From: Acidobacteriota bacterium
Lineage (GTDB): Bacteria > Acidobacteriota > Blastocatellia > Pyrinomonadales > Pyrinomonadaceae
Assembly (NCBI GenBank): GCA_018269005.1
Contig: JAFDVK010000012.1
Span: 248,001-312,000, forward strand
Direction: 5' to 3'
DNA: 64,000 bases
Under the pieces are notes generated by a model. That model was not told where the DNA came from, made no database searches, and saw only the letters and a program-made list of their open reading frames with translations. Every line of letters begins with the position of its first letter. Within the stretch, counting starts at the first letter, position 1. Shown one piece after another: positions 36,598 through 46,014 of this stretch. A program made the position numbers and the translations under genes.

Positions 36598-38535
36598 CTA
36601 CGGAAGTATGTATGCATTTGGGATTGGTCGGTCGGCGGCAAGGCCGAAGTTTGCGACGGCAAACCCGCTAGTTGTTTGGTTGAGGTACCAAACGCCGCCC
36701 CGGTAAACGGCCGTGTCCGCTTTACCGTCGCCGTCATAATCTGCCGGAACGGGCGTGTCAGATGCGAGACCGAAGCTCACATACTGGGCCTGTCCGTTGG
36801 AGGATCGCTTGATGTACCACGTCCCGCTACGGAATACCGCAAGATCGGCCTTTGCATCACCGTCATAGTCCGCAGACACGAAGGTATCGCTCGCAAGGCC
36901 CCAATTGTCGTATCGAACCTGGCCGTCCGAAGACTGCAGTATGTACCAAGTTGCATTGGACGGACGGAAAACGGCCGCATCAGCCTCTCCGTCGCCGTCG
37001 AAATCACCTCGTATAGGCTTGTCTCCGCTGGTTCCAAAAGGCACATATGTAATGTCGCCGTTCGGATTATTCAAGGAGCCGCGATAGTAGAAATGGCTCT
37101 GTGCACCGTCGCGATAAACGGCCGGCTCTGCTTTTCCGTCACCGTCCCAATCGCCGACCGTCAACTTGTCACCTGCAAGGCCGAAGTTGTCGATCTTCAT
37201 CGTGCCGTCCGAGCTGTTGAGGATGTAGAAATTGGCTTCCGATTCACGCCAGACGGCAATATCCGTCGTGCCGTCACCATCGTAGTCGGCCGGTGCGAGT
37301 TTGTCTGTCGAGATTCCCCATTGTGCGGCGGCGTTGCCGGCGGTCGAGCGGTTCAAATACCACATACCGTTCGAAGGCCGGAATACGCTAGTGTCCGCCT
37401 TCCCATCGCCGTCGAAATCGAATGCGGTCTCAGCCGGTGCCGACGGCGTCGAGTATTGTGCGGGCAGGAACCTTGCAGAACCACTGCCGCCATTATCAGG
37501 CTGTGCGGCGACGGACAAGAATGAGGATTGTGCACCTGCGTTCGTAAATGGCGCCCTGATCAGCACGTTCTTGGTTGAGGCTGCGCACTCTGAGAGTATC
37601 GCCATCGAGCTATCAGCAGAAAAGCCTATGTCGGCGCAGCCGGTGTAGTTTGCAGGCATCTGGAGCGTCTCTCCTGTGGAAGTCGCGTCGAACGGTGCGT
37701 ACAGCGTGCGGACGATATGATCAAAGGGCGTGTTGACAACATAAATGAGCTTTTGCCCGTCCGGAGCGATCGCCGCGGCAACGAGGCCCGTATTACCTGT
37801 CTTTTCCACGGGTGTCGATGTCGCGCTGAAAGGTGCGGTATAGATCAGGAACCGTGAACCCACCGACAGTTGGTGAGTTACGATCAGCGTGTTGCCATCC
37901 GGAGTGATATCGATGGATCCGAAAAAACTGAGCGAGTATGGGATGTTGAATGTTTCAGCGGTGTAAGGCGAGTCCAGCACGGAGGTTCCAGCAGTCGTCC
38001 TTACGAACAAACGGCCGTTGCTGTCCATTGCGGCGGCGCGAACCAAGGCAGGCGCTGTGCCTGACAACGTCATTGTCGTAACTGTTGAACTCGAGTTGAA
38101 CGGTGCCTGAATCGCACAGAGTTTTGTTCCGGAGGCAATGACCGCGTAACCGCCTTGAGGCGAGACGACGAGCGGTGCTTCATAGAACGGACTCACGCCG
38201 CTGCAGCTGAATGGAAGCACGATCGTTGAAAGAAGCGTTCCGGTCGAGGGCTGAACGACAAAGACCCGTGAGTTCCCTGCATCGACGACCAAGGCGGCAT
38301 CGTTGCCGAAGAAAGTGATGGCCTCGGGATTCGCATCCGCGGGCAAACCCGTCATCAAGGTCTGGCCTGTCGGATTCCCGACCGGATCGCTGAAGGTTAT
38401 GGATTGTCGGCTTGCCGTACTTGTTGTAACGACCAAAGCCGTCGATGGAAGTCCAAACGCATTGGTCGCAAGCAGGAATGCAGAAAACACAAGGATCGCG
38501 ATCCTTGTCGTGGTGAGAGTGTGTTGCTTGTTCAT
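36598..38535 (-). CDS. Secreted beta-propeller-like protein with six FG-GAP/VCBS calcium-binding repeats
   Basis: 645 residues. A signal peptide (ILVFSAFLLATNAFG) is followed by a low-similarity WD/PQQ-like region (about 30-370: GGYAVIASG, SIDITPDGNTLIVTH, AAIAPDGQKLIYVV). Then come six repeats of about 47 residues, each opening with a D-x-D-G-D-(G/A) calcium loop (FDFDGDGKAD, ADYDGDGTTD, GDWDGDGKAE, GDFDGDGEAD, ADYDGDAKAD, ADYDGDGKAD) and a W-Y-I/L strand. The last unit ends early at AYILP. Such proteins are exported and usually bind ligands or other surface proteins. A 29-bp gap follows the upstream small gene in the same direction; a strong terminator follows. Confidence 0.88.
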   Translation of the reverse strand: MNKQHTLTTTRIAILVFSAFLLATNAFGLPSTALVVTTSTASRQSITFSDPVGNPTGQTLMTGLPADANPEAITFFGNDAALVVDAGNSRVFVVQPSTGTLLSTIVLPFSCSGVSPFYEAPLVVSPQGGYAVIASGTKLCAIQAPFNSSSTVTTMTLSGTAPALVRAAAMDSNGRLFVRTTAGTSVLDSPYTAETFNIPYSLSFFGSIDITPDGNTLIVTHQLSVGSRFLIYTAPFSATSTPVEKTGNTGLVAAAIAPDGQKLIYVVNTPFDHIVRTLYAPFDATSTGETLQMPANYTGCADIGFSADSSMAILSECAASTKNVLIRAPFTNAGAQSSFLSVAAQPDNGGSGSARFLPAQYSTPSAPAETAFDFDGDGKADTSVFRPSNGMWYLNRSTAGNAAAQWGISTDKLAPADYDGDGTTDIAVWRESEANFYILNSSDGTMKIDNFGLAGDKLTVGDWDGDGKAEPAVYRDGAQSHFYYRGSLNNPNGDITYVPFGTSGDKPIRGDFDGDGEADAAVFRPSNATWYILQSSDGQVRYDNWGLASDTFVSADYDGDAKADLAVFRSGTWYIKRSSNGQAQYVSFGLASDTPVPADYDGDGKADTAVYRGGVWYLNQTTSGFAVANFGLAADRPIPNAYILP

Positions 38536-38564
38536 TTTATTTATTACTTCATTAACCCGCCTGG

Positions 38565-38981
38565 TTATCTCGTCGTGTTGCTCGTCGCGCGTGCAGTAGT
38601 GCCGATGTCTTGCCTAACATAGATCTCGCCTCTAAGGATCAACCGTGTTGATTCCTCGTCTATTTCGAGTTCGGTCCGACATTTCCAATCTGCATTTAAT
38701 GGGACGTGCGGCGTAAGGATAAATGTGCCGGCTCGCGTCCCGGGGTTCATCATCACGACTGCTGTCCCATGTACGGCCTTGAGGCGGTCACCGAAGTCAA
38801 GAACAAGATTTTGGCCGCTGATTATCGTTAGCCGTTTGGTCTTTGCACCTTTTCGCGTAAGGTCCAAAATTGCCCGTTTACCACCTTGTCCTTCGTCCTT
38901 AACTAATATGCGAGCGAATATTGCCATAACTTTTTCTGTAGCCTGATTCATCGTGATGTCAGGTTCTCTCCTTTTGACCAT
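38565..38981 (-). CDS. Small beta-rich protein of unknown function
   Basis: About 138 residues if the ATG at 38981 is used; other ATGs at 38951 and 38912 region are possible, and none has a good ribosome-binding site. The core (ILVKDEGQGGKRAILDLTR to GEIYVRQDI) reads as alternating strands without signal peptide, cysteines or known motif. It lies 29 bp upstream of the FG-GAP gene and may be co-transcribed. No function is proposed. Confidence 0.55.
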   Translation of the reverse strand: MVKRREPDITMNQATEKVMAIFARILVKDEGQGGKRAILDLTRKGAKTKRLTIISGQNLVLDFGDRLKAVHGTAVVMMNPGTRAGTFILTPHVPLNADWKCRTELEIDEESTRLILRGEIYVRQDIGTTARATSNTTR

Positions 38982-39167
38982 ATATGCGGAAAACACTGCG
39001 AAACTGCGACACGACGCCAACGAAATTTGCTCGGGAATAGGAAAGAGAAGCGTCGGAGTTGTACATCCGGCGGCCTTTGGACTTTGCTTTCAGGGGCAAA
39101 AGTTCTATCGGAACACAGTAAAGTGAGTTACAATTTTAGGTCTGGCTTTCGCAACAAAATGTAAGTT

Positions 39168-39737
39168 ATGGCTGACTCCCCGTCTGAGATCACACAGATT
39201 CTTCAGGATTGGAATAGTGGTGACGCAGGTGCTCAAGAGAGACTCTTGCCGTACGTCTATGACGAACTAAAGCGGCAGGCGCGCCGCCTTATGTCCCGCG
39301 AGCGCGTAAACCACACGCTGCAGCCGACAGCTCTTGTCCACGAAACGTTTTTGCGGCTCGTAAAGCAGGCTGGCATCGACTGGCAGGATCGCGGCCATTT
39401 CTACGCGGTCGCCTCTCGCCTGATGCGGCAGATCCTTGTCGATCATGCCCGAAAGCACGCGGCGGCAAAACGCGGATCAGGCGCAATACACTTCTCAACC
39501 GAGGATCTTGACCTTCCCGTCGAAGAACGCGCCGATTCGATAATCAGATTGGATGAGGCTCTAAGCCGCCTTGCGAAATTGGACCCAAAGCAGGTAAAGG
39601 TCGTCGAAATGCGTTATTTCGGCGGAATGACGAATGCGGAGATCGCCGAAGCCCTCGATATTTCCGTGCGGACGGTTGTCCGCGAATGGCATTCGGCAAG
39701 GCTTTGGCTCTTTCGCGAACTGAACGAAACTGGATAA
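39168..39737 (+). CDS. ECF RNA polymerase sigma factor (kinase-associated type), first copy
   Basis: 189 residues. Region 2 is recognised as RLLPYVYDELKRQARRLMSR and FYAVASRLMRQILVDHAR; region 4 as LDPKQVKVVEMRYFGGMTNAEIAEALDISVRTVVREW. This matches the ECF class that in Acidobacteriota and Planctomycetota pairs with a Ser/Thr kinase instead of an anti-sigma factor. A kinase gene follows 68 bp downstream and probably controls it by phosphorylation, by analogy. A second ECF/kinase pair follows; the two ECF genes share a 41-nt identical block (39243-39283). Confidence 0.95.
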   Translation: MADSPSEITQILQDWNSGDAGAQERLLPYVYDELKRQARRLMSRERVNHTLQPTALVHETFLRLVKQAGIDWQDRGHFYAVASRLMRQILVDHARKHAAAKRGSGAIHFSTEDLDLPVEERADSIIRLDEALSRLAKLDPKQVKVVEMRYFGGMTNAEIAEALDISVRTVVREWHSARLWLFRELNETG

Positions 39738-39805
39738 TTGGCATGGTTCGCTGCTCGAATACGCTAACTATGTTGAACGGAAGACTCTCCAGTCTCGTCA
39801 TCGAA

Positions 39806-41830
39806 ATGAACCCGAAGAATTGGGAACAGGTCAAAGAGATCCTCGATAGGGTCAGCCGGTTGGACCCTGCCGAACGCTCGGCGTTTTTTGACACTTTTGA
39901 GATCAGCCCCGAGATACGAGCTGAGGTTGAATCCTTGCTCGGCCTTGACGACGCAAGCCGTGACTTTATGTCGGTCTCGCTCACCGAATTCTCGAAAGAT
40001 CTAGTTGCGGACGATGACCCTCTGCCCGCTCTTCTCGGGCAAAGGGTCGGTAACTACGAAATAACAGGCGAACTTGGGATGGGCGGAATGGGAGCCGTCT
40101 ATCTTGCGGAACGCGCGGACGGGAAATTCGAGCAAAAGGTCGCGCTGAAAATGCTCAAGCGTGAATTCAATATCGGCGCGCTCCGGGAAACTTTCGACCG
40201 GGAAAAGGATATCCTTTCGAAGCTCGAACATCCGAACATCGCTCGACTCCTCGATGCCGGATCGACCGACGACGGCGTGCCGTTCCTTGTAATGGAGTAT
40301 GTTGAAGGCTTCCCGGTCGACGAATTCTGCAAGCGGGAGAACCTGTCGCTGCAGGAGCGCCTAAAGCTCTTCAACAAGATCTGCGATGCGGTGCAGTTCG
40401 CACACAGCAATCTGATCATACACCGCGACCTGAAGCCCTCGAACATTCTCGTCAATGCGAGCGGCGAGCCGAAATTGCTCGATTTTGGCATTTCAAAGCT
40501 GTTGGATGCCGAAGAAAAGGCGCAGATGACTGCTTTCGGTGCAATGACGCCTGAATACGCCGCCCCCGAACAGATCAGAGGCGAGAGCGTCTCGACCGCG
40601 AGCGATATCTACAGCCTCGGTATCGTACTCTTCAAGGTCCTGACCGGCTCGCTTCCGTTCGACCGTAAAGGCAAGACTAGCGGCGAGCTTCTAAGATCGA
40701 TCGCCGAGGACGAACCGACCGCTCCATCGATCGCGGGCACCAACGACCGACGAGGTCAGATCCCAGGCCGCAAACACTTTAAAAGCGACCTCGACAACAT
40801 CATTCTCAAGGCATTATCAAAAGAACCTGAAAGACGCTATGAGACGGTCGAACAATTCTCTGCAGATATCTGGCGATTCATCGATAACCGCCCGGTAGAG
40901 GCTCGCCCGGCAACGCGAACCTATCGATTGAGCAAATTCTTTAAGCGGAACAAGATCTTGGTCATCTCCTGCCTTCTGGTCATTCTCGCGCTCGTTGTGG
41001 GCATCGCGGCCGCCGTGTGGCAGGCAAGCGTTGCCGATGCGAACGCCGCAGCCGCGATCGCCGCGGCCGAGAACGCAAGGATAGAGCAGGAAAAGGCCGA
41101 AAAGGTAAGCGAATTTATGATGAGGATGATCTCCTACGCTAACCCAAGTTGGTATGCGAACGGGAATCGCTACGGCGGCGAGACGCGCGTTATCGATGCT
41201 CTCAACGACATTGGGTCGAAGATCGATACGGAATTTGCCAACCAACCGGACGTTCTCGCTGAGCTTCATCATCAACTGGGTGAGGTCTATATGACACGAG
41301 GAGATCCCGGCGGCAGCGAAAAGGCAAGACATCACTTCCAGCGAGCGATCGAACTGCGGCACTCATACTACGGCTATTGGCACGAACTCGTTGCGAAGGA
41401 CCTGGCTTACCTTTATTGGTCGGCACCCCGGCCCACCGATGAATCGGTCCAAATGCTCTCGGACGCGATCGTGATGATGCGATCTACCAATCCGCAGAAT
41501 CTAAATCTGCCGTATATGCTCGAAGACTATTTTCACAACCTGACAGACGAGAAATATTCAACACAGCGTGCGATGTATCTGCGGCACGTTCCGCAGCCCG
41601 CACCCAATGACAGACTTCAGGCCGCCGACCAACTTTACGATGAAATGATGGGTCTCTTGAGGCAGCATTTTGCCGAGAACGATGAGCCGATAATCGACCA
41701 AAAATGCGCCGGAATAGAGCTAAAACGAAAAGTGAACAAGCTCGCGGAGGCAGAGGCCCTCTCCCGGGCTTGCAGTATTGCGAAAGATAATCTACGCACT
41801 GTCAAAGAGCAGGAGAATACCTCAAATTGA
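39806..41830 (+). CDS. Membrane-anchored Ser/Thr protein kinase, first pair
   Basis: 674 residues. The start MNPKNWEQVKEILDRVSRLDP is the typical lead of these kinases. The kinase domain (about 84-360) has ELGMGGMGAVYLAE, Lys115, HRDLKPSN (Asp208) and DFG (226-228). One transmembrane segment lies at about 385-405 (ILVISCLLVILALVVGIAAA). The C-terminal 250 residues, outside the membrane, are helical with weak TPR character and no clear repeat set, unlike the second pair. Longer frames start inside the ECF gene but add non-family residues. It probably governs the ECF factor encoded just upstream. Confidence 0.92.
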   Translation: MNPKNWEQVKEILDRVSRLDPAERSAFFDTFEISPEIRAEVESLLGLDDASRDFMSVSLTEFSKDLVADDDPLPALLGQRVGNYEITGELGMGGMGAVYLAERADGKFEQKVALKMLKREFNIGALRETFDREKDILSKLEHPNIARLLDAGSTDDGVPFLVMEYVEGFPVDEFCKRENLSLQERLKLFNKICDAVQFAHSNLIIHRDLKPSNILVNASGEPKLLDFGISKLLDAEEKAQMTAFGAMTPEYAAPEQIRGESVSTASDIYSLGIVLFKVLTGSLPFDRKGKTSGELLRSIAEDEPTAPSIAGTNDRRGQIPGRKHFKSDLDNIILKALSKEPERRYETVEQFSADIWRFIDNRPVEARPATRTYRLSKFFKRNKILVISCLLVILALVVGIAAAVWQASVADANAAAAIAAAENARIEQEKAEKVSEFMMRMISYANPSWYANGNRYGGETRVIDALNDIGSKIDTEFANQPDVLAELHHQLGEVYMTRGDPGGSEKARHHFQRAIELRHSYYGYWHELVAKDLAYLYWSAPRPTDESVQMLSDAIVMMRSTNPQNLNLPYMLEDYFHNLTDEKYSTQRAMYLRHVPQPAPNDRLQAADQLYDEMMGLLRQHFAENDEPIIDQKCAGIELKRKVNKLAEAEALSRACSIAKDNLRTVKEQENTSN

Positions 41831-41953
41831 GTAACACAAGATTCGGCAAGAAGGCTAATTTGCTTGACCTTCAGGCAGTTAAAAACACATCGATGCGGGC
41901 AGCAATTATGGTAATATCTGCGGAATCCCGAACTTGGATCAAAATGTGACGCT

Positions 41954-42523
41954 ATGGACGAGAGTTCTCAATCTGAGATCACGCAGATACTGCATGATTG
42001 GAACAGCGGAGATGAAGGCGCGCACGAACGCCTCTTGCCGTACGTCTATGACGAACTAAAGCGGCAGGCGCGTCGGCTTATGTCGCGTGAGCGCGTGAAC
42101 CACACGCTGCAGCCGACGGCCCTCGTTCACGAGGCCTTTCTGAGGCTTGCGAAGCAAGGCGGCGTTGATTGGCAGAATAGAAGCCATTTCTACGGCATCG
42201 CATCTCGTTTGATGCGGCAGATACTGATCGACCACGCCCGCCAGCACGGTGCCGTTAAACGCGGCGATGCGCAAATACATCTTTCATTGGATGATGTATC
42301 GGTATCGCTTGAAACGCGTGCATCGTCGATTCTTGCGCTCGATGACGCTCTTGAACGGCTGGCGAAACTCGACGAGCGGCAGGCAAAGATCGTCGAAATG
42401 CGATTTTTCGGTGGCTTGAGCAACTTAGAGATCGCCGAGGCCCTTGATATCTCTGAACGAACCGTGGTGCGCTCTTGGTCGGTCGCAAAGTTGTGGCTCT
42501 ATCGCGAGTTGACAAATTCTTAA
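41954..42523 (+). CDS. ECF RNA polymerase sigma factor (kinase-associated type), second copy
   Basis: 189 residues, same length and layout as the first copy and colinear with it throughout. Region 2 is LPYVYDELKRQARRLMSRER and FYGIASRLMRQILIDHAR; region 4 is LDERQAKIVEMRFFGGLSNLEIAEALDISERTVVRSW. It shares a 41-nt exactly identical DNA block with the first copy (42032-42072), beyond which many third positions differ. It is followed 84 bp downstream by its own kinase. The substitutions in the C-terminal helix suggest a different promoter set. Confidence 0.95.
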   Translation: MDESSQSEITQILHDWNSGDEGAHERLLPYVYDELKRQARRLMSRERVNHTLQPTALVHEAFLRLAKQGGVDWQNRSHFYGIASRLMRQILIDHARQHGAVKRGDAQIHLSLDDVSVSLETRASSILALDDALERLAKLDERQAKIVEMRFFGGLSNLEIAEALDISERTVVRSWSVAKLWLYRELTNS

Positions 42524-42607
42524 GTTGACGCGCGTTGTCGTTCTTCGCCCGTTCTTTTCGCATATATATTCAGCAAGCAAGTTTCTTCCGGATTGATGCA
42601 GCTTCTG

Positions 42608-45355
42608 ATGACCGAGCATTGGGAAAAAATCAACGACGTTGTCGCAGACGCACTCGCGCTCGATCCCGGCGAACGAGAGCGATTCTTGTTGGCATCAGGC
42701 CTCGACGATCGACAAATACTTGAGGCGAGATCACTCCTCGCCGTGGCACCGGGCGCGGAAGCGATGCTAGATGTCCCTGCTGTCTCATTCTTTAAAGACT
42801 CTTTCTTAGGGGAAGCTTCGTCTTCTCTTAACGGTAAGACGGTCGGTTCCTTCACGATCCTAAAAGAGATCGGCCACGGTGGAATGGGCACGGTTTACCT
42901 AGCCGCGAGAAAGGTTGGTGAGAAAGAACAGCGAGTTGCGTTAAAGCTATTGAATCGTGATATGAACTCGAGTCTGCTTAGGCAGCGGTTCATTCGCGAA
43001 CGCGAGATCCTGGCAACTCTTAGTCATCCGAACATCTCAAGTCTCGTCGATTTTGGTGCGGCCGATGACGGCACTCCTTTCTTTGCAATGGAATACGTTG
43101 ACGGCGTTCCGATCGACGAATTTTGTTCAAAGACCAAATGCGGGCGTGACGAGCGACTCGACCTTTTTCAGAAGGTCTGCTCAGCCGTTTCTGCAGCTCA
43201 CAGAAGCCTGGTCGTGCACCGCGACCTAAAGCCGTCGAACATTCTCGTCACCCACGACGGAACGCCAAAGCTGCTGGATTTTGGTATTTCGAAGATCCTG
43301 AGCGACGAAGGTGCGGGAGCAGATGCGACGGCCACCATAACACGTATCGGCGCAATGACCCCGAGCTACGCATCACCCGAACAGCTTAACGGCCAAAGCG
43401 TCACAACGTCTTCCGACATTTACAGCCTCGGCGTCATACTCTTCGAACTGCTTTCCGGCCGGCGGCCTTTTGCCGACAAAGAAGGTGATCTTCCGCGAAT
43501 CATGCTTGCCGTTGCAGAAGAAGATCCTCCGGCACCCTCGGTGGCCGCAACGACAGGAGAGATTGACGCAAAACGCCTGCTGATCTCGAGCGAAAGTGAT
43601 TCGGAAGCGCGGACAATCGCTAATTCTTCCACGGTCAAGACCGAGCCGGAAAGTAAAACCTCTCGCAGGCAGCTAACCGCCCTCAGGCCGCAGGAGATTC
43701 GCGGCGACCTTGACCGCGTCGTCCTCAAGGCTTTGCGCAAGGAACCCGACCGCCGGTACTTATCTGTTGACGCATTCAGCGACGACCTTACTAGACTCCG
43801 CGAAGGACGCCCCGTGCTTGCAAGGCCAAGCACTTTTGCATACCGAGCCGAGAAGTTCTTTCGACGAAATAGAGTGCTGGTCATCGCGGGCGCCATAATC
43901 CTGATCGCTATCATTGCCGGTATCGTCGGAACGCTCTGGCAGGCACGCGTCGCACAAACCGAACGCGCGAGGGCCGAGGCTCGCTTCAATGACGTTCGTG
44001 CTCTTGCGAATTCATTTCTTTTTGAGATCACGCCGGACATCGAGCGTCTTCCGGGTTCGACGCCCGCAAAGGTAAAGCTCGTTACGCGTGCACTAGAATA
44101 CCTGAACAAGCTCGCTACTGATTCCGAATCCGACCATGAGCTGCTTCGTGAGATTGCAGGTGCCTATCACAAAGTAGGCGACGTGCAGGGCAATCCGTTC
44201 GGCCCTAATATCGGAGACATAAAGGGTGCGATCTCAAGCTATCAAAAAGCCCTCGATATTCGGCTCAGGGTTCAGAAAGATTCGCCGGATGACGTCAAGC
44301 TTTTATCCGGCATCGCGGATGATTACCAAATGCTGGGTACGCTCGAATCTTTCGGCGGAGACTATGCGAAAGCTACTCCACTCCTCGATCGCTCACTTGA
44401 GATGCGAGAAAAAGTGCTCGAAGCTGACCCGAATAATTTTGAATTTCGGAACAAGTACGCATCGACCATTAGCTCTCGCGGCCTTATCCCGTTCTATGAC
44501 GGCGACAACAAGACCGCACTCGAATACTATCGGCGGGCACAGGGTATATTCGGTGAACTTTTGAAAGAACAACCGGAGAATGACGATGTTGCTGCCAACT
44601 ATTATTATCTGTACGTTTCAATAGGCGAAGCTCTCGACTGGGAGGGCAAATTTGACGCGGCGCTCGAAAGTACTTTGAAAGGCTTGGCGCCGCTAAAGGA
44701 AATAGCGGAACGCAATCCGGCAGATCAGGCGTTACAACGCACATTGCATCTTTCGTATACAAAGCTAGGCATTGTTTACGAAGATATGGAAAAGTTTGAC
44801 CTTGGCATCGAGGCTTATTCGAACGGCCTTGCCATAGCAAAGACAATATCAGAGGCTGACCCGACAAATCACACGGCAAGGCGAGATGTCGCTATGGCAT
44901 ATAAGAAACTTGGTCAATGCCAGGAAGGTGCCGGTAAGCTGGTAGATTCGCTGGCGTCGATCCGGAATGCTCTTGCCGCTTTCAACGAGTTGAGCAAGAA
45001 TGATCCGAATAATGCTGAGGCACGCTACGACGTCGCAAACACGACCTTTTCACTCGGAATGACATATGCGGCTTTGAAGAACTTTCCCGATGCAATAAAG
45101 ACCTACGAAAAGGCACGCGATGATTTTAAGGCGGTGCTCGCTGCAAACCCAACCACTTATGCCCGCCGGATGTCCGGCCACAATTACAGATATCTAGCCG
45201 ATGCTCTCGAAGCAAGCAACGGAGACAAGGCAAAGATCGCCGACAACCTCCGCCTTGCTCGCGATATCTTCAATTCATTAAAAGCCGAAGGAAAACTCGA
45301 AACGCTCGACGAACCTGTCATCCCGGAGATCGACGCAAAGCTCGCAAAACTTTAA
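42608..45355 (+). CDS. Membrane-anchored Ser/Thr protein kinase with long TPR domain, second pair
   Basis: 915 residues from the ATG at 42608 (another ATG is 4 codons upstream; 42608 matches the start of the paralogue). The kinase domain (about 82-405) has EIGHGGMGTVYLAA, Lys113, HRDLKPSN (Asp206), DFG (224-226) and a polar insert of about 60 residues (about 320-375, rich in Ser/Glu). A transmembrane segment at about 424-446 is followed by seven to nine TPR-like units (KAISSYQKALDI-, TALEYYRRAQGIFG-, LGIEAYSNGLAIAK-type) that should lie in the periplasm. It presumably controls the second ECF factor. Confidence 0.94.
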   Translation: MTEHWEKINDVVADALALDPGERERFLLASGLDDRQILEARSLLAVAPGAEAMLDVPAVSFFKDSFLGEASSSLNGKTVGSFTILKEIGHGGMGTVYLAARKVGEKEQRVALKLLNRDMNSSLLRQRFIREREILATLSHPNISSLVDFGAADDGTPFFAMEYVDGVPIDEFCSKTKCGRDERLDLFQKVCSAVSAAHRSLVVHRDLKPSNILVTHDGTPKLLDFGISKILSDEGAGADATATITRIGAMTPSYASPEQLNGQSVTTSSDIYSLGVILFELLSGRRPFADKEGDLPRIMLAVAEEDPPAPSVAATTGEIDAKRLLISSESDSEARTIANSSTVKTEPESKTSRRQLTALRPQEIRGDLDRVVLKALRKEPDRRYLSVDAFSDDLTRLREGRPVLARPSTFAYRAEKFFRRNRVLVIAGAIILIAIIAGIVGTLWQARVAQTERARAEARFNDVRALANSFLFEITPDIERLPGSTPAKVKLVTRALEYLNKLATDSESDHELLREIAGAYHKVGDVQGNPFGPNIGDIKGAISSYQKALDIRLRVQKDSPDDVKLLSGIADDYQMLGTLESFGGDYAKATPLLDRSLEMREKVLEADPNNFEFRNKYASTISSRGLIPFYDGDNKTALEYYRRAQGIFGELLKEQPENDDVAANYYYLYVSIGEALDWEGKFDAALESTLKGLAPLKEIAERNPADQALQRTLHLSYTKLGIVYEDMEKFDLGIEAYSNGLAIAKTISEADPTNHTARRDVAMAYKKLGQCQEGAGKLVDSLASIRNALAAFNELSKNDPNNAEARYDVANTTFSLGMTYAALKNFPDAIKTYEKARDDFKAVLAANPTTYARRMSGHNYRYLADALEASNGDKAKIADNLRLARDIFNSLKAEGKLETLDEPVIPEIDAKLAKL

Positions 45356-45372
45356 CGTTGTGCGGATATATT

Positions 45373-46014
45373 TTAGGATCTGTCTGTTTCGGCGGCGGTT
45401 CTCTTATTCGCATCGGCCTTCATCAACGACGCGACCTGAAAAATGTAGTGAATACCCGAGACGACCGCGAAGAATGTGATGGTTATATAGACCGTCGGCA
45501 GGTAAAAGCCGCGGAGTTGCGGATAGACCGCCGCGATCAGGATCGCGATCACTCCGAAGACCTGCACGAATGTGCTTGCCTTGCCTAACCACGAAGGGCG
45601 AAAACCGCGAAAACCCGTCATCAGACTGATCGTTCCCGCGACGGCGATGATAAGTATATCGCGTCCGATCACGGTGATCGTCACATACGGTTCGACAGGA
45701 AGATGCCGCGGTGGATGAGCGCCGAAGACCGCAGGGATCGAGAGTATGATGAACGCCGTCGTCATCAGGAGTTTGTCGGCGATCGGGTCGATGATCGTAC
45801 CCAGTTCGCTCTCTTGTCTTAATGTCCTCGCGAGAAAGCCGTCGATGCCGTCCGAAAGCCCCGCACTTGCGAACACGATCAATGCCCAGCCTTCATACCC
45901 GTAGATCATCAGCATTGCAAAGATCGGTATCAACGCCATACGCAGGAACGTCAGCAGATTTGCGACGGTCAGAATACGTGTGGAATTTGTGTTCGTCGTA
46001 TCAGGCATCTTCAT
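45373..46014 (-). CDS. pgsA: CDP-diacylglycerol-glycerol-3-phosphate 3-phosphatidyltransferase
   Basis: 213 residues with about five membrane segments. The CDP-alcohol phosphotransferase motif is complete: SDGIDGFLARTLRQESELG then TIIDPIADK, giving the D-G-x2-A-R-x8-G-x3-D-x3-D pattern. The enzyme makes phosphatidylglycerol phosphate in the inner membrane. The ATG overlaps the stop of the metallophosphoesterase gene (ATGA), so it is the last gene of the tyrS operon. It meets the kinase gene tail to tail, 17 bp apart. Confidence 0.94.
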   Translation of the reverse strand: MKMPDTTNTNSTRILTVANLLTFLRMALIPIFAMLMIYGYEGWALIVFASAGLSDGIDGFLARTLRQESELGTIIDPIADKLLMTTAFIILSIPAVFGAHPPRHLPVEPYVTITVIGRDILIIAVAGTISLMTGFRGFRPSWLGKASTFVQVFGVIAILIAAVYPQLRGFYLPTVYITITFFAVVSGIHYIFQVASLMKADANKRTAAETDRS

